This document shows, in pieces, positions 20,703 through 30,002 of a stretch of DNA of 64,000 bases. The DNA comes from Streptomyces broussonetiae. Lineage in GTDB: Bacteria; Actinomycetota; Actinomycetes; Streptomycetales; Streptomycetaceae. Positions within the stretch are counted from its first letter, which is position 1. Every line of letters starts with the position of its first letter. The stretch lies in the NCBI RefSeq assembly GCF_009796285.1, contig NZ_CP047020.1, forward strand, positions 2,046,001 to 2,110,000. The letters run 5' to 3'. Under the pieces are notes generated by a model, which searched no databases, was not told the origin of the DNA, and worked only from the letters and a program-made list of their open reading frames with translations. The translations under genes and the position numbers were made by a program.

Positions 20703-23063
20703 ATGGACGGTCGTGACCTGGTGCGTTCGGTGAGTGCGGTCGGTGCGGGGAGGGCGGCTCGAGGGTGGCGTACCGTACGTGCCGCGTGGCGCAGGAGGCG
20801 GATCGACGCCGCCGGGCTGCCGCGGCGGGGGGCCGAGCGGGCTCGGGTCCCGGGTCAGGTGGAGGGCGTGGAGCCGGGCGCCGGGGGCGGTGTGATCCGG
20901 TTCGGCCGGTCGGAGCTGCGCATCACGGTCGCGGTCAACGGGGCGGTGTTCCTGGGCTGGGACGGGGCGGGTCCGGAGCCGTCGTACGCGCTTGCGGGGA
21001 GCTGTCCGGAGCCGGATCCGCGGGCGGTGCTGGAGCCGGACAAGGACGGTGGCTGGCGGGTGGTCGCCGAGCGCGTCACGGTCGTCGTCTCCCGGCACGG
21101 TGCGGTGCACGTGTGCACGCCGGGCGGGGTGACGCTGCGGCATGATCTGCCGCCGCGCTGGTGGGAGCCGGTCGGCGGGGGTACGGCGCGGTGGATGCAG
21201 CGCTCTGAGGTGGCGGCGGACGCCCGGTTCTTCGGTCTGGGCGGGCGGGCGTCCGGGCCCCGGCTGCGGGAGGGGGTGTACCGGCTGTGGAACACCGATC
21301 CTGGCCGGGCGTTCGGGCCCGGCACCGATCCGTTGTATCTGACCATGCCGGTGCAGCTCGTGGTGGCCGACGCCGGTACGCATCTGGTGTTCCACGACAC
21401 CACCTGGGACGGCACGGTGGTGCTGCGGGAGGGCGAGGAGGGCGCGGGGTCCGGGCACGACCGGGCGGGGCGCTGCGAGGTGCGGATGGACGGCGGTCCG
21501 CTGCGCTGCTGGGTGATGGTGGGTACTCCCGCGCGCGTGCTGCACACGTGGGCCTCGCTGACTGGGGCACCGGCGCTGCCGCCGGCGTGGGCGCTGGGCC
21601 ACCATCACGCGCGCTGGGGTTTCGGCAGCGAGCAGGAGGTGCGCCGGATCGTGGCGGGCTACCAGGAGCGCGGTCTGCCGCTGGACGCGGTGCACCTGGA
21701 CATCGACCACTACGACGACCACCAAGTGTTCACCGTCGACCAGGAACGGTTCTCCAAGCTGCCGGTGCTGGCGAAGGAGCTGCGCCGGGACGGGATCCGG
21801 CTGGTGTCGGTCGTCGATCCGGCCGTGAAGGCGGCGCCGGGCAACGCCGTGTACGACGGCGGCGAGGCGGTGGACGCGTTCGTGCGGGACGCCTCCGGGC
21901 GAACGGTGCGGGGTGTGGTGTGGGCCGGGGAGTCGGTGTTTCCGGACTTCACGCACGCGCGTGTGCGTGCGTGGTGGGGCGGGCTCTACGAGGAACGGCT
22001 GGGACAGGGTTTCGCGGGGTTCTGGCACGACATGAACGAGCCGACGTCGTTCAACGCCTTCGGGGAACCGACCCTGCCACGGTCGGCCCGGCATGCTCTG
22101 GAGGGCCGTGGCGGCGATCATCGGGAGGCGCACAACGTGTACGCACTGTGCATGGCCCGCGCGGGTTACGAGGGCCTGCGCAGGCTGGCGCCCGAGGAGC
22201 GGCCGTTTCTGTTCTCGCGCTCGGGCTGGGCGGGGATGCAGCGCTACGGCGGCACCTGGTCGGGGGACGTGGCGACCGGCTGGCCGGGGCTGCGGGCGTC
22301 GTTGTCGCTGGTGCTGGGGCTCGGGCTGTGCGGGGTGCCGTACTCGGGTCCGGACGTGGGGGGTTTCGACGGCAGTCCGTCGCCGGAGCTGTATCTGCGG
22401 TGGTTCCAGCTCGGTGCGTATCTGCCGCTGTTCCGCACTCACGCGGGTCTGCGGGCGGGGCGCAGGGAGCCCTGGGAGTTCGGGGCCGAGGTGCTGGAGC
22501 ACGCGCGCGTGGCGCTGCTGGCACGGCAGCGGCTGCTGCCGTACCTGGTGACGCTGGCGCATCTGGCCCGGCGGACCGGAGCGCCCTATGTGCGGCCCGT
22601 GTGGTGGGGGTCTCCGGAGGACCGGGCGCTGCGTGACTGTGAGGACACGTTTCTGCTCGGGGACGGTCTGCTGGTGGCGCCGGTGCTGGAGCCGGGTGCG
22701 GACCGGCGTGCGGTGCAGCTGCCGCGGGGCCGCTGGTACGACACCGTGACGGAGCAGGTGTACGAGGGGCCGGGTCAGGTGCTCCTGGACGCGCCGCTGT
22801 CGCGGATACCGGTGCTCGCGCGCGCGGGTGCGGTCCTTCCGGTGCGGGGCGCCGACGGAGGTCTCGAGCTGGAGGTGTGGGCGCCCGCGCGGGGCCGGAC
22901 CGGAGGGGGCCTGGTCGTGCCGGACGCGGGCGACGGGTGGGACGAACCGGAGACGGAACGCTACGTCGCCCGCCGGCACGGTCGGCGAGTGGTGGTCACC
23001 CGGGAACGGGAGAACGGTTCGGGTGAGCCGCCCTACCCGGTGCGGGTGCGGGGGCTCGGCTGA
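20703..23063 (+). CDS. Glycoside hydrolase family 31 alpha-glucosidase
   Basis: A 786-residue GH31 enzyme releasing alpha-linked glucose or a similar sugar. The nucleophile is Asp443 in GFWHDMNEP and the acid/base is Asp522 in TWSGDVATGW. The N-terminal beta-sandwich (RFFGLGGRASG) and the LPLDAVHLDIDHYDD and RSGWAGMQRYGGTW motifs are intact. A basic N-terminal segment rich in Arg without a hydrophobic core makes secretion unlikely, so it is probably cytoplasmic. The ATG at 20703 was preferred over one eleven codons earlier because of a better ribosome binding site. The gene overlaps no other and ends ten bases before the convergent Nudix gene. Confidence 0.92.
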   Translation: MDGRDLVRSVSAVGAGRAARGWRTVRAAWRRRRIDAAGLPRRGAERARVPGQVEGVEPGAGGGVIRFGRSELRITVAVNGAVFLGWDGAGPEPSYALAGSCPEPDPRAVLEPDKDGGWRVVAERVTVVVSRHGAVHVCTPGGVTLRHDLPPRWWEPVGGGTARWMQRSEVAADARFFGLGGRASGPRLREGVYRLWNTDPGRAFGPGTDPLYLTMPVQLVVADAGTHLVFHDTTWDGTVVLREGEEGAGSGHDRAGRCEVRMDGGPLRCWVMVGTPARVLHTWASLTGAPALPPAWALGHHHARWGFGSEQEVRRIVAGYQERGLPLDAVHLDIDHYDDHQVFTVDQERFSKLPVLAKELRRDGIRLVSVVDPAVKAAPGNAVYDGGEAVDAFVRDASGRTVRGVVWAGESVFPDFTHARVRAWWGGLYEERLGQGFAGFWHDMNEPTSFNAFGEPTLPRSARHALEGRGGDHREAHNVYALCMARAGYEGLRRLAPEERPFLFSRSGWAGMQRYGGTWSGDVATGWPGLRASLSLVLGLGLCGVPYSGPDVGGFDGSPSPELYLRWFQLGAYLPLFRTHAGLRAGRREPWEFGAEVLEHARVALLARQRLLPYLVTLAHLARRTGAPYVRPVWWGSPEDRALRDCEDTFLLGDGLLVAPVLEPGADRRAVQLPRGRWYDTVTEQVYEGPGQVLLDAPLSRIPVLARAGAVLPVRGADGGLELEVWAPARGRTGGGLVVPDAGDGWDEPETERYVARRHGRRVVVTRERENGSGEPPYPVRVRGLG

Positions 23064-23073
23064 GCCGGGCGGG

Positions 23074-23610
23074 TCAGACGTACCGCCCCTCGAACCAGGC
23101 CCGTACGGCGACGGTGTGCAGGGGAAAGGCGAGTTCTTCGGGCCTGCGCAGCAGGTGCCAGCCCTCGGTCTCGTCCGTGGGGCCGGAGGGGGGCAGTTGG
23201 GCGAGCGGGCGTTCCGGGAGGAGTCCGAACAGCAGCAGGTGACCGTCGGGCGAGCTCATGGCGTCCATGAGCCGCACGTCACGGGCGGCCGCGTCGATCC
23301 CGGTCTCCTCCTTGAGCTCGCGCACGACGGCCTGTTTCCAGTCCTCCCGGTCGTCGATGTAGCCGCCGGGCAGGGCCGTGCCTCCGCGCGCGGGGGCGAT
23401 GGTCCGGGTGATGACGACCAGGGCCGTGCCCTCGGTGTCGTACACGGGCTGGAGTGCGATCGCGACGGGCAGCGGGTTGCGGTAGGCGACGGCCCCGCAG
23501 GACGGGCAGGTCCGCGGCCAGCCGGATACGCCCTCTCCATAGGGCACTCCGCAGCTCGAACAGTGGGAGTCCGGCGCGGAGTTGGCAGGTGGTTGCTGAG
23601 TTTCGGACAC
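23074..23610 (-). CDS. Nudix hydrolase with zinc ribbon
   Basis: About 178 residues. An N-terminal zinc ribbon (CSSCG and CPSCG, 22 residues apart) precedes a Nudix domain whose box is complete: GYIDDRE then REL, EE and TG (GX5EX7REUXEEXGU). Such proteins hydrolyse nucleoside diphosphate derivatives; the zinc ribbon recalls NADH pyrophosphatases, but the substrate cannot be read. The GTG at 23610 was taken as start; the frame is open to 23652. It is convergent with the GH31 gene and divergent from the DUF35 gene. Confidence 0.88.
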   Translation of the reverse strand: MSETQQPPANSAPDSHCSSCGVPYGEGVSGWPRTCPSCGAVAYRNPLPVAIALQPVYDTEGTALVVITRTIAPARGGTALPGGYIDDREDWKQAVVRELKEETGIDAAARDVRLMDAMSSPDGHLLLFGLLPERPLAQLPPSGPTDETEGWHLLRRPEELAFPLHTVAVRAWFEGRYV

Positions 23611-23743
23611 GCGCGGACTGTATCCGATCAGAGGAAGGGCGTCTTCCGGCACCCGCGGTTCGGTTCACGCAGGCTCCCTGCCCTTTTCCGGTCACCCGTG
23701 GCACACTTCTGACGCTGCATCAGATTCGCCGTTGGGAGGGGCC

Positions 23744-24190
23744 TTGCCGCACACACGCACACCTGCGGTCGCCGGCTGGTTCGACGGGGAGGGGGACGGC
23801 TTCCGGCTGCTGGGCACGCGGTGCTCGGCCTGCGCGTCGGTGCACTTCCCGCGCGAGGACCTCCACTGCCGCAACCCGCACTGCACGGGCGGCCCTCTGG
23901 AAGAAGTCCCGTTGTCACGAAGCGGTCGTATCTGGTCGTACACGGACAGCCGGTATCGCCCGCCGTCACCCTATGTGAGCAATCCGGAACTTCCGTGGGA
24001 GCCGTACGCGTTGATCGCGGTGGAGCTGGAGGCCGAGCGGATAGTGGTGCTCGGGCAGACGGCTCCCGGGATCACCGTCGCCGATCTGACGGTGGGCATG
24101 GAGGTGGAGGTCGTCCCGGGAGTGCTCGACGAGGACGCGGAGACGGCCTGGACGACCTGGCACTGGCGGCCGACGGGGGTGACGGTGTGA
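23744..24190 (+). CDS. DUF35 OB-fold protein with zinc ribbon, thiolase partner
   Basis: About 148 residues. A rubredoxin-like zinc ribbon (CSACAS followed by CRNPHC) comes before an OB fold (RIWSYTDSRYRPPSP, YALIAVELEAERIVVLGQ). DUF35 proteins form complexes with thiolase-fold enzymes, for example ChsH2 with Ltp2, the steroid side-chain aldolase. Here the next gene is a thiolase overlapping by GTGA, so the two almost certainly form one complex. The TTG at 23744, with GGGAGGGG just upstream, was chosen; another TTG is at 23732. Confidence 0.87.
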   Translation: MPHTRTPAVAGWFDGEGDGFRLLGTRCSACASVHFPREDLHCRNPHCTGGPLEEVPLSRSGRIWSYTDSRYRPPSPYVSNPELPWEPYALIAVELEAERIVVLGQTAPGITVADLTVGMEVEVVPGVLDEDAETAWTTWHWRPTGVTV

Positions 24191-25377
24191 CGCAGGACGT
24201 GGCGGTGCTCGGCGCGGGCATGCACCCGTGGGGCAAGTGGGGGCGGTCCTTCGTGGAGTACGGGACGGTGGCGGCCCGCGCGGCGCTCGCGGACGCCGGT
24301 GTCGGCTGGAGCGACATCGGCTCGGTCGTGGGCGCGGACACGGTGCGTGGCGGGTATCCCGGGTATGTGGCGGGCGCGACGTTCGCCAAGGCCCTGGGCT
24401 GGCAGGGGGCCAGGGTGGCCAGTGTGTACGCGGCGTGCGCGTCCGGAGCGCAGGCGATCGCCGCCGCGCGGGCCCAGATACTCGCGGGGCTCGCGGACGT
24501 CGTCCTGGTGGTCGGGGCCGACGCCGCGCCCAAGGGGTTCTTCCGGCCCGCGGGCGGGGACCGCCCCGACGACCCGGACTGGCTGCGCTTCCGGCTGCTG
24601 GGCGCCACGAACCCCACGTACTTCGGGCTGTACGCGCGCCGGCGGATGGCGGTGCACGGGGACACACCGGAGGACTTCGCGCTGGTCAAGGTGAAGAACG
24701 CGGCCATGGGCGCGCTCAACCCGTACGCCCGGTACCGCAAGCGGGTCACCGCCGAGGAGGTCGCCGCCTCCGCAGTGGTCGCCGATCCGCTGCGGCTGCT
24801 CGACATCTGCGCCACCTCCGACGGTGCCGCGGCCCTGGTCCTGTCCAGCATGGACTTCGCGCGCCGACTCGGTGCGGCCCGGCCGGTGCGGATCCGGGCG
24901 GTGTCGACGGTGACCCCGAACTTCCCGAACACGGTGCTGGACCTGCCGGACATCGCCACCGACTCGGCGGTCGCGGTGGAGCCCACGGGCGAGACGTTCC
25001 GGGCGTCCATCGCCCGGGCCGCCTTCGAGGAGGCGGGCCTCGGTCCCGAGGATCTGTCCCTGGCGGAGGTATACGACCTGTCCACCGCGCTGGAGCTGCA
25101 GTGGTACGAGGATCTGCGGCTGTGCGGAGAGGGCGAGGGCGCGAAGCTCCTGCGGGAGGGCGCGACGGCCCCGGGCGGCCGCATACCCGTCAACGCCAGC
25201 GGCGGCCTCGCCTCCTTCGGGGAGGCGGTGCCGGCCCAGGCGATCGCCCAGGTCTGCGAACTGACCTGGCAGTTGAGGGGCACCGCGGGCGAACGTCAGA
25301 TCGCCGGGGCGCGCGTGGGGATCACCGCCAACCAGGGGCTGTTCGGGCATGGATCGTCGGTGGTCGCGGTGCGGTGA
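24187..25377 (+). CDS. Thiolase-fold protein (lipid-transfer/aldolase type), DUF35 partner
   Basis: A 396-residue thiolase superfamily enzyme. The nucleophile-position Cys is present in VYAACASGAQAI, but the C-terminal CxG motif of true thiolases is replaced (ITANQGLFGHGSS), and the His block reads NASGGLASFGEAV. This pattern fits the SCP2/Ltp-like group, some members of which act as aldolases with a DUF35 partner, rather than an acetyl-CoA acetyltransferase. The GTG start overlaps the DUF35 stop by four bases. The substrate is unknown; no steroid or side-chain catabolism genes lie nearby. Confidence 0.87.
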   Translation: MTQDVAVLGAGMHPWGKWGRSFVEYGTVAARAALADAGVGWSDIGSVVGADTVRGGYPGYVAGATFAKALGWQGARVASVYAACASGAQAIAAARAQILAGLADVVLVVGADAAPKGFFRPAGGDRPDDPDWLRFRLLGATNPTYFGLYARRRMAVHGDTPEDFALVKVKNAAMGALNPYARYRKRVTAEEVAASAVVADPLRLLDICATSDGAAALVLSSMDFARRLGAARPVRIRAVSTVTPNFPNTVLDLPDIATDSAVAVEPTGETFRASIARAAFEEAGLGPEDLSLAEVYDLSTALELQWYEDLRLCGEGEGAKLLREGATAPGGRIPVNASGGLASFGEAVPAQAIAQVCELTWQLRGTAGERQIAGARVGITANQGLFGHGSSVVAVR

Positions 25378-25480
25378 CCGGAGCCTCCTGTGCCGCGGGA
25401 AGGCGCGGCCCGGTGCCGGTGGTAAGCGAGTGATCCATGAGGTTGTCCACGCTGTGTGATCGTCCCGGAATCCTGCGTGA

Positions 25481-27184
25481 ATGTCTCATGAACTGCGCCT
25501 GGGCGTACCCAGGCAGCGCCATCATGCTCCCGTGCACTCCTGGACGGACACTCTGCGCTTCGCCTTCCAACCGGTGGTCAACCTGAGGACGGGCGCGGTC
25601 GCCGCCCTGGAGACGCTTGCCCGCCCGGAGACCGGTGACATCCTCGCCGAGGCCCGTCGGGATCCCGAACTCGACGCCGGGCTCACGGTGTTGGCGCTGC
25701 GCGCGGCGACGCGCAAGGAGACGCTGCTGCCGTTGCACCTGAATGTGTTCGCGGCCACGCTCGCCGACCTCGGCGGCCTCACCCCGCTGCACGACGCCGT
25801 GCGTGCGGCGGGGCGCCTGCCGTGGGAGGTGACGCTGGACGTCGTACCGCCGTACACGCATGTGCCCCACCGGGCCCTGCTGGAGGCCGTGGCGGCACTG
25901 CGCGAGCAGGGGTTCCGGATCAGCGCGGACGGCATCGGGGACGGCGACGTACCGCTGCGGCTGCTCACCGACCTCGCTCCCGACCTGGTCAAGCTCGACG
26001 CCTCGCTGCTGGCCCGGCCCGCCGCGGTGCGGGCGATGCGTACGCTGTGCGAGGAGTTGGGAGCCCTGGTCGCCGTGGAGGGGGTCGAGACCGAGCTGCA
26101 GTACGCGTCGGCCCTGTCGGCCGGTGCGCAGCTGGCCCAGGGCGAGCTGTTCGCGCCACCGGCCCGGATCCCCGCCGTGGACGTATACGTTCCGCCCCGC
26201 TCGCCCGGTGTCGTGGCCGTGCCCCGGTCCGGGCCGTCGGTGCGGGAGTTCGTGCGCCCCGCCGCCGTCCTGCCGGTGACCGCTTCAGCGGGACAGGTGC
26301 GGGCGCTGCTGACCGGGTCGCCGGACGTCTCCGGTGTGCTGCTGGTGGACCAGGCGGGGCGGCCCGTGCGGTCGGTGCACCGCTCGCGTTTCCTGCTGTC
26401 GATGTCCGCCCGGTACGGGCACGCCCTGTACGCCGACCGGCCGGCCTTCAAGCTGGGTGACCCGCCCCGCACGGTCGGCGTCGACGCCACCGCCTGGGAG
26501 GTGCTGGACGTGGTCGCGATCGGTGGCCGGGACCGGACCTCCGACGATGTGGCGGTGGTCGACGTACGGGGCCGGTGCGTGGGCGTCGTTCGGCTCGCGG
26601 ACCTGGTGCGGTCGCTGTCCGAGAGCCGGGTCGAGGAGGCGGCCGGGCTCAATCCGCTGACCCGGCTGCCCGGTTCGGACGCGATCACGAGCGAGGTGGA
26701 CCGGTGCATCGCGGGCGGGCGGACGTTCGCGCTGAGCTGGCTGGACATCGATCACTTCAAACAGGTCAACGACGGTGCGGGATTCGCTGCGGGCGACGAT
26801 CTGATCCGGTCGGTCGGCAAGGCTCTGCAACAGGCGGTCGAGGGGCACGCGCGCGTGGGGCACATCGGCGGGGACGACTTCCTGCTGCTGGCCGACGAGG
26901 AGGCGCTCGATCCGCTGGTGGCCACCGTGCTCGACGCGGGCTGGTCGGCGGGGGGCCGGCCGGTCACGCTGTCCCTCGCGACCGTCGTGTGCGCGCCGGG
27001 CAGCGTGGGCGACCATCGCCAGGCCGCCGCCCAGCTCGCACCGTTGAAGAAGGCGGCCAAGGCGTTGCACGGCGCGAGCTGGGTGCTCGGGCGCGCCGGT
27101 GTCCGCGGTCACGAGGTCCGGCGCGGCGGCACGGGGACGGCCACGGCGCAGGCCGGGTTCGCGGCGGTCGAGCCCGGACGGTGA
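25481..27184 (+). CDS. Degenerate EAL - CBS-like - GGDEF cyclic-di-GMP protein
   Basis: A 567-residue protein with three parts. The EAL domain (about 22-240) has ETL (44-46) in place of EAL, TLDVVPP in place of the second Glu motif and SADGIGDG in place of DDFGTG; Lys171 and VEGVE remain. It is probably not an active phosphodiesterase. A CBS-like pair follows (about 255-380). The C-terminal GGDEF domain (about 390-545) keeps LDIDHFKQVND and has GGDDF at 463-467, a conservative change that may still permit synthesis. No RxxD inhibitory site lies before it. No membrane segment is seen. The start at 25481 has no strong ribosome binding site. Confidence 0.85.
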   Translation: MSHELRLGVPRQRHHAPVHSWTDTLRFAFQPVVNLRTGAVAALETLARPETGDILAEARRDPELDAGLTVLALRAATRKETLLPLHLNVFAATLADLGGLTPLHDAVRAAGRLPWEVTLDVVPPYTHVPHRALLEAVAALREQGFRISADGIGDGDVPLRLLTDLAPDLVKLDASLLARPAAVRAMRTLCEELGALVAVEGVETELQYASALSAGAQLAQGELFAPPARIPAVDVYVPPRSPGVVAVPRSGPSVREFVRPAAVLPVTASAGQVRALLTGSPDVSGVLLVDQAGRPVRSVHRSRFLLSMSARYGHALYADRPAFKLGDPPRTVGVDATAWEVLDVVAIGGRDRTSDDVAVVDVRGRCVGVVRLADLVRSLSESRVEEAAGLNPLTRLPGSDAITSEVDRCIAGGRTFALSWLDIDHFKQVNDGAGFAAGDDLIRSVGKALQQAVEGHARVGHIGGDDFLLLADEEALDPLVATVLDAGWSAGGRPVTLSLATVVCAPGSVGDHRQAAAQLAPLKKAAKALHGASWVLGRAGVRGHEVRRGGTGTATAQAGFAAVEPGR

Positions 27185-27517
27185 ACGGCCCGTCGTATAC
27201 GGCCGTCGAGATATCCGCCCGGCGGGTGCGCCGGTGTCACCGTAGCCGTCGGCAACCTTGACGCCCCCGGAACGCCGGTGAACACTTCCCGGTGTCGGCC
27301 GACATCGCCGTACATTCTCGGCGTTATCAGGCACTGTGCCACGGGTCTGCCCTGCTCCACGGCCCGTCCCTGCCAGGCGATGCGGCTGCGACGGCACGCT
27401 CGTCACGGACGCCGGGCGGGGCGCGGGGACCCCCTGCCTTCGGCCGAAGTCGCCAAGGGAACCGTCCTGCACCCGGGGCCGGGGCTGATCGCCCGGGCCG
27501 GCGCCAAGGGAGCCGCC
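27185..27517. other. Intergenic region before glpF
   Basis: 333 bases between the c-di-GMP gene and glpF. The frame of glpF stays open upstream to 27278, but the Arg/Pro-rich translation and the strong ribosome binding site at glpF argue against a longer protein. The region probably carries the glpF promoter; I cannot identify an operator. Confidence 0.5.
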
Positions 27518-28261
27518 ATGAGCAACGGAGACATCTTCGTCGGCGAGGTCATCGGCACCGCGATCCTGATCCTGTTCGGTGCCGGTGTCTGTGCCGCCGT
27601 CACCCTCAGACACTCCAAGGCGCGGGCCGCTGGCTGGGTCGTCATCGCGTTCGGCTGGGGTTTCGGTGTCCTCGCGGGCGCGTACACCGCCGCTCCCCTC
27701 TCCGGTGGCCAGCTCAATCCCGCGGTCACCCTCGGCATCGCCATCGACACCGGCAAGTGGGGCAAGGTCTGGGTGTATCTGCTGGGCCAGATCGTGGGCG
27801 CGATGCTCGGCGCCGTACTCGCCTATCTGGTGTATCTCGCCCAGTTCCAGGCCAACGGCCGTACGCAGGAGAGCACCGAGGCCGACGGTCCGGTGCCGAC
27901 CCTGGGCATCTTCTCGACCATTCCGGAGATCAGGAACCCGGTGGCCAACCTCATCACCGAGATCATCGCCACCATGGCGCTGGTACTGCCCGTCCTCGCC
28001 TTCGGGCTGACCAAGGGGCTGGGCGAGTCCGGCACGACCGCACTGATCGTCTCCCTGCTCGTGGTCGGCATCGGGCTCTCTCTCGGCGGCCCCACCGGTT
28101 ACGCCATCAACCCGGCCCGCGACCTCGGCCCGCGCATCGTGCACACCTTCCTCCCGATCCCCAACAAGGGCACGTCGGACTGGAGTTACGCCTGGATACC
28201 GGTCCTCGGACCGCTGATCGGCGGAGCGCTCGCCGGCGCCCTCTACAACGCGGCCTTCTGA
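27518..28261 (+). CDS. glpF: Glycerol uptake facilitator (aquaglyceroporin)
   Basis: A 247-residue MIP-family channel that lets glycerol cross the membrane by facilitated diffusion. Both pore motifs are present: NPAVTLG in the first half and NPARDLGPR in the second, the Asp after NPAR being typical of glycerol rather than water channels. Six transmembrane segments can be traced. The ATG at 27518 follows AGGGAG. The next gene, glpK, is 99 bases downstream and uses the imported glycerol. Confidence 0.93.
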   Translation: MSNGDIFVGEVIGTAILILFGAGVCAAVTLRHSKARAAGWVVIAFGWGFGVLAGAYTAAPLSGGQLNPAVTLGIAIDTGKWGKVWVYLLGQIVGAMLGAVLAYLVYLAQFQANGRTQESTEADGPVPTLGIFSTIPEIRNPVANLITEIIATMALVLPVLAFGLTKGLGESGTTALIVSLLVVGIGLSLGGPTGYAINPARDLGPRIVHTFLPIPNKGTSDWSYAWIPVLGPLIGGALAGALYNAAF

Positions 28262-28360
28262 ACGCCCGTACGCCACCTCGCGGCCTCGCGTGCCGCCTTC
28301 TTCCCACCCCTCACGCGCCCCTTTGCACAGCGACCCGACCCAGCGACCCAGGGGACTGCC

Positions 28361-29881
28361 ATGACGGACACCGCCGACACCTACGTCGCCGCCATCGACC
28401 AGGGCACCACGTCCAGCCGCTGCATCGTCTTCGACCACAGCGGCGCGATCGTCGCCGTCGACCAGCGCGAGCACCGCCAGATCTTCCCCAAACCGGGCTG
28501 GGTGGAGCACGACGCGACGGAGATCTGGGCCAAGGTGCAGGCCGTGGTGGCAGGAGCGCTCGCCAAGGCCGGGCTGCGCGCCGACCAGTTGAGCGCGCTG
28601 GGCATCACCAACCAGCGCGAGACGACGGTCCTGTGGGACCGCGCCACGGGCAAACCCGTCCACAATGCCATCGTCTGGCAGGACACCCGCACCGCAGCCC
28701 TGTGCGGCGAACTCGGCGGAGCGTACGGCCAGGACCGCTTCCGGGAGCAGACCGGGCTGCCGCTCGCCAGCTACTTCTCCGGGCCCAAGGCGGCCTGGCT
28801 GCTCGACCACGTGCCCGGTCTGCGGGAGCGTGCCGAACGCGGCGAGATCGCCTTCGGGACCGTCGACTCCTGGCTGATCTGGAACCTCACCGGCGGCACC
28901 GAGGGCGGACGGCACGTCACCGACGTCACGAACGCGGGGCGCACCCTGCTCATGAACCTCGAGACGCTCCAGTGGGACACGTCCATCCTGTCCGCGATGA
29001 ACCTCCCCGCGGTGATGCTGCCGGAGATCCGGTCCTCCGCCGAGGTCTACGGCACGGCGGTCGGACAGCTCGCCGGGGTGCCCGTGGCCTCCGCGCTGGG
29101 CGACCAGCAGGCCGCCGTGTTCGGGCAGGCCTGCTACGACGTGGGCAGCGCCAAGAACACGTACGGCACCGGCAGTTTCCTGCTGCTCAACACCGGCAAC
29201 CGGCCGGTGCCGTCCAAGAGCGGGCTGCTCACGACCCTGGGCTACAAGATCGGCGGGGAGGCGCCGGTGTACTGCCTGGAGGGGTCCATAGCGATAACGG
29301 GCGCGCTGGTGCAGTGGTTCCGCGACCAGCTCGGGATCATCCGGAGCGCCGACGAGATCGAGACACTGGCGGCGAGCGTCGAGGACAACGGCGGCGCCTA
29401 CATCGTGCCCGCGTTCTCCGGTCTGTTCGCGCCGTACTGGCGTGCCGACGCGCGCGGGGTCGTCACCGGCCTCACCCGGTACGTCACGAAGGCGCATCTC
29501 GCGCGCGCGGTGCTGGAGGCGACGAGCTGGCAGACGCGGGAGGTCGTGGACGCCATGTACCAGGACTCCGGGGTGCGGATCAGCACCTTGAAGGTCGACG
29601 GCGGCATGACGAAGAACAAGCTGCTCATGCAGCACCAGGCGGACGTCCTCGGCGTTCCGGTGATCCGTCCCCGGGTGTCGGAGACGACCTGTCTGGGTGC
29701 CGCCTACGCGGCCGGTCTGGCAACGGGCGTCTGGAACGACCTGGACCAGCTGAAGTCGCACTGGCAGAAGGACGCGGAGTGGACGCCCGTGATGGAGGCG
29801 TCGGTGCGCGAGCGCGAGTACCGCAACTGGCGCAGGGCCGTGGAGAAGAGCTTCGGCTGGCTGGAGGAGGACGGGGCGTAG
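28361..29881 (+). CDS. glpK: Glycerol kinase
   Basis: A 506-residue kinase that phosphorylates glycerol to sn-glycerol 3-phosphate, trapping it in the cell. FGGY-family motifs are all visible: [59 protein letters not shown], and [16 protein letters not shown] near the C-terminus. Length is typical. It follows glpF in an apparent operon and ends at a strong terminator. No glpD or GylR-type regulator lies beside it. Confidence 0.96.
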   Translation: MTDTADTYVAAIDQGTTSSRCIVFDHSGAIVAVDQREHRQIFPKPGWVEHDATEIWAKVQAVVAGALAKAGLRADQLSALGITNQRETTVLWDRATGKPVHNAIVWQDTRTAALCGELGGAYGQDRFREQTGLPLASYFSGPKAAWLLDHVPGLRERAERGEIAFGTVDSWLIWNLTGGTEGGRHVTDVTNAGRTLLMNLETLQWDTSILSAMNLPAVMLPEIRSSAEVYGTAVGQLAGVPVASALGDQQAAVFGQACYDVGSAKNTYGTGSFLLLNTGNRPVPSKSGLLTTLGYKIGGEAPVYCLEGSIAITGALVQWFRDQLGIIRSADEIETLAASVEDNGGAYIVPAFSGLFAPYWRADARGVVTGLTRYVTKAHLARAVLEATSWQTREVVDAMYQDSGVRISTLKVDGGMTKNKLLMQHQADVLGVPVIRPRVSETTCLGAAYAAGLATGVWNDLDQLKSHWQKDAEWTPVMEASVREREYRNWRRAVEKSFGWLEEDGA

Positions 29882-29929
29882 ACATACGGGGCCAGAAGTC
29901 CCCGTACGCGCGCGTGCTTCTCACCGGAC

Positions 29930-29974
29930 CACGGCCCGTACCCCGGTCGGCGGGGGTACGGGCCGTGCCGTTTT
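29930..29974. terminator. Convergent terminator after glpK
   Basis: cacggcccgtacccc and ggggtacgggccgtg form a 15-bp perfect stem with a short GC-rich loop, followed by ccg and four T. It separates glpK from the convergent conservon. Confidence 0.85.
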
Positions 29975-30002
29975 GGCAGGTACTGCGGTGCCCTTGCGGT
30001 GG

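Noticed and set aside
18420..22979. Very long open frame on the minus strand (about 1500 codons) overlapping the acetoacetyl-CoA synthetase and GH31 genes
   Set aside because: Its translation is Arg/Pro/His-rich, has no domain, and lies in a different frame or on the opposite strand of two clear enzymes; it arises from high GC content.
27278..27517. N-terminal extension of the glycerol facilitator by about 80 residues
   Set aside because: The extension is Arg/Pro-rich and unlike any facilitator, while AGGGAG lies correctly before the ATG at 27518.
26285..29761. Open frame of about 1150 codons antisense to the c-di-GMP protein, glpF and glpK
   Set aside because: No family features; all three sense genes have complete motifs and ribosome binding sites.
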